Origin: Geobacter sp.
GTDB lineage: Bacteria; Desulfobacterota; Desulfuromonadia; Geobacterales; Geobacteraceae
Reading direction: 5' to 3'
DNA: 9,461 bases
Assembly: GCA_003857395.1 (NCBI GenBank)
Contig: RPRC01000226.1
Coordinates: 1 to 9,461 of the forward strand
This document shows, piece by piece, positions 7,965 to 9,461 of the stretch. Within the stretch, counting starts at the first letter, position 1. Every line of letters begins with the position of its first letter. The position numbers were made by a program, and so were the translations under genes. The notes under the pieces were generated by a model. That model saw only the letters and a list, made by a program, of their open reading frames with translations, ran no database searches and had not been told where the DNA came from.

Positions 7965-8155
7965 TCACCAAAGCACCTGCGCTCTCTTGTTTGCCTATAA
8001 TGTTTTTCTCGCCTGATCCGTTGTGATGGGAGTGAGGGCAGGGAAAAACCTGCCCTCTTCTTTATCTCGTGTCCAACCGGAACCCCCAATTTGTGTTCTA
8101 TTGCTTCCGCTTCCTCTCTCAAAGAGTTGATCGCCTTGTTCTCCTCCAAGGTCAT
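7961..8155 (-). CDS. Small charged protein translationally coupled to mscS
   Basis: The ATG at 8155 overlaps the mscS stop codon (ATGA), the usual sign of translational coupling. The first half is convincing: MTLEENKAINSLREEAEAIE followed by HKLGVPVGHEIKK, a short charged helix that could form a coiled coil. From about residue 33 onward (KRAGFSLPSLPSQRIRREK) the sequence is basic and less protein-like. It also runs antisense through the plus-strand terminator hairpin at 8034-8057 and ends at TAA 7961-7963, overlapping the end of the cheW remnant. Residues after about 32 may therefore be read-through into non-native DNA after a truncation, as with the neighbouring cheW. Function unknown; as an mscS partner it could be accessory to the channel, which is only a guess. 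Confidence 0.5.
   Translation of the reverse strand: MTLEENKAINSLREEAEAIEHKLGVPVGHEIKKRAGFSLPSLPSQRIRREKHYRQTRERRCFGD
8034..8064 (+). terminator. Rho-independent terminator after the mcp-cheW remnant unit
   Basis: GAGGGCAGG (8034-8042) pairs perfectly with CCTGCCCTC (8049-8057) around a 6-nt loop, followed by TTCTTTAT. The T-tract is on the plus strand, so it ends transcription of the chemoreceptor unit. On the minus strand it lies inside the small ORF coupled to mscS. Confidence 0.8.
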
Positions 8156-9048
8156 CTGTCCTGTTCTTCGACACCCAGTTTCACTTCGACAGGACTGCTT
8201 CGGATATGCAGGTCCCTTTGGGGAAACGGCATCACGATGCCGTGTTTGCGGAACTTCTCGATAATGATGAAGTTGAGGGAACTGATGAGCAGACCTTTCT
8301 TCTGCACGAGAGAAGTGCTCCAGACCCGTAGTTCGAATAGAAGGGCGCTCTCGCCGAACTCCATGAACCGTACCCCTGGGCGGGGATCTTTCAGGACGTC
8401 GGGGGTTTCGTCGCCGGCTTCCAGGAGCAGTTTCTCCACCAGGCGCACATCGCTGTCGAACGAGACGCCGATCGGGACTTTGAAGCGCACCATTTTTCCG
8501 GTGTGGCTCCAATTTACGACATTTTGCGTAATGAAGCTGGAGTTGGGGATAATTATGGCGATATTGTCGTTTGTTACGACCGTTGTGCTGCGCCCCTTGA
8601 TCTGGATCACATCTCCCTCTATGTTGCCCACTTCGATACGGTCGCCGATTTTGATGGGACGTTCAAAAAGGATGATCAGGCCGCTGATGAAATTGCTGAC
8701 GATGTTTTGCAATCCGAAGCCGACCCCTATGCCGACCGCGCCGGCCAGTACGTTCAAGGCGGTCAGGTCGATACCGGCTGTCTGCAGGATGATGATGAAT
8801 CCAATGGCTATGATTAGATAGCGGAGGATCGTGGCCATGGCCTGGCGGACCCCGATGTCGATATTCCTTCTGGCGAGCAGGTTATCGGCTACCAGGTTTT
8901 TCAGCTTCCCTGACAAGTAAAACAGCAGGAAGATTAGGACGACCAGATAGATCAGAGTCCATAATGTCAGTTGCATGGATCCTATTTTCAGCAGGGTGAA
9001 TGACAATAACGATTTTACACTGTTTAGCACGTCCCAGAATGTTTCCAA
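8152..9048 (-). CDS. Small-conductance mechanosensitive channel, MscS family
   Basis: This 298-residue protein is the usual length for the compact MscS class (E. coli MscS has 286). It opens in response to membrane tension and releases solutes on hypo-osmotic shock. Membrane segments lie at about 30-49, 73-92 and 96-130. The third carries the pore-lining Gly/Ala pattern (LAGAVGIGVGFGLQNIVSNF) followed by the family signature ERPIKIGDRIEVG. The beta domain spans about 131-185 (including NSSFITQNVVNWS), and the alpha/beta C-terminal domain closes with PFPQRDLHI near 274-282. The start is TTG 9048, supported by GGAGG (9055-9059) 6 nt upstream; there is no better ATG. It lies 15 nt downstream of the permease gene on the same strand, so the two are probably one operon. 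The stop overlaps the start of a small downstream ORF. Confidence 0.95.
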   Translation of the reverse strand: METFWDVLNSVKSLLSFTLLKIGSMQLTLWTLIYLVVLIFLLFYLSGKLKNLVADNLLARRNIDIGVRQAMATILRYLIIAIGFIIILQTAGIDLTALNVLAGAVGIGVGFGLQNIVSNFISGLIILFERPIKIGDRIEVGNIEGDVIQIKGRSTTVVTNDNIAIIIPNSSFITQNVVNWSHTGKMVRFKVPIGVSFDSDVRLVEKLLLEAGDETPDVLKDPRPGVRFMEFGESALLFELRVWSTSLVQKKGLLISSLNFIIIEKFRKHGIVMPFPQRDLHIRSSPVEVKLGVEEQDR

Positions 9049-9063
9049 GGTTTTCCTCCGCTC

Positions 9064-9461
9064 TTAAAAAGGCCAGAAAATGGGGATAAACACGGTCGCC
9101 AGTACCCAGAACAGCAGGGTAAGCGGGGTGCCGATTCGCAGGAAATCGGTGTATTTATAGTGGCCAAGGCTGTAAACCATGGCGTTGGTCTGGTAGCTTA
9201 CCGGCGTCATGAACGCTGCTGATGCGGCGAAGGTCACTGCCATCAGGAATGGGCGGGCATCAACTCCCAGAGTGTCCGCGGTGACGATGACAATAGGTAC
9301 CATCAGCGCAGCCGTCGCATTGTTTGAAATCAGTTGCGTCAATAGCGATGTCAGAAGATAGAATGCGGAAACCAGGGCATGGGGGCCCAACTTGCCAACG
9401 GTGGCGACAATGAAGTTGACTATGAAAAGGGCCGCTCCGCTTTTTTCCATTGCCGTTCCCA
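9064..9461 (-). CDS. SLC13/DASS-type permease, C-terminal part (gene runs past the window)
   Basis: The visible 132 residues are the C-terminal part of an inner-membrane anion transporter; the reading frame stays open to the window edge, so the start lies outside. [10 protein letters not shown] at the left of the fragment is the conserved helix-opening motif of the family. [12 protein letters not shown] matches the SNT-type motif that in characterised DASS proteins (VcINDY) contributes to Na+ and carboxylate/sulfate binding. [20 protein letters not shown] is a further family signature, and the protein ends after a last helix ([15 protein letters not shown]). Family members move dicarboxylates, citrate or sulfate; the substrate cannot be told from this part, and any TrkA_C domains would be in the missing N-terminal half. 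The pairing with mscS suggests a membrane transport operon. It ends at TAA 9064-9066. Confidence 0.9.
   Translation of the reverse strand, partial: GTAMEKSGAALFIVNFIVATVGKLGPHALVSAFYLLTSLLTQLISNNATAALMVPIVIVTADTLGVDARPFLMAVTFAASAAFMTPVSYQTNAMVYSLGHYKYTDFLRIGTPLTLLFWVLATVFIPIFWPF

Noticed and set aside
8503..8821. Plus-strand frames of 104 and 250 codons opposite mscS
   Set aside because: MscS is unambiguous on the minus strand; these are shadows.

Overview
The window looks like an accessory, partly decayed stretch of a Geobacter-type (Desulfuromonadia) chromosome. This rests on the style of the chemoreceptor (an LGGEP-type linker after the second membrane segment), the MscS/SLC13 pair, the multi-PAS kinase remnant, strong GGAGG ribosome binding sites and moderate GC. 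It is an inference from recognisable protein styles, not a database match.

Layout, left to right. A terminator (1-36) closes a gene outside the window. A good sigma70-type promoter (247-275) precedes a small unrecognised gene (478-747) and a broken TPR-protein gene (797-1272). Next comes an intact lipoprotein gene (1414-2787) built from eight tandem repeats of about 53 residues, probably a beta-propeller, with a strong terminator (2837-2868). On the minus strand lies a wrecked three-PAS sensor histidine kinase (2953-4414) that has lost its phospho-acceptor helix and most of its ATPase domain. Its front end abuts a plus-strand gene fragment (4365-4766) that I tentatively read as the tail of a radical SAM protein, so the point where they meet looks like a rearrangement scar. 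A 46-nt hairpin (4823-4868), two small membrane-protein ORFs (5005-5217 and 5415-5546), a row of three short hairpins and a very strong terminator (5686-5733) follow.

The right-hand third is better preserved. A complete methyl-accepting chemotaxis protein (6119-7756) stands behind a near-consensus flagellar sigma28 (FliA) promoter (5997-6023). It is followed directly by a cheW remnant with an in-frame stop and a missing C-terminal part (7785-7964), then a terminator (8034-8064). On the minus strand, reading into the window from the right edge, are the C-terminal part of an SLC13/DASS-type permease (9064-9461), an MscS mechanosensitive channel 15 nt downstream (8152-9048), and a small ORF overlapping the mscS stop by ATGA (7961-8155).

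The recurring theme is gene decay: at least four broken or truncated genes with several in-frame stops, among intact sensory and membrane genes. I did not find a clearly new multi-gene system. The most informative leads are the rearrangement scar, the sigma28-driven receptor with a dead cheW, the repeat lipoprotein, and the structured segment at 5591-5733.
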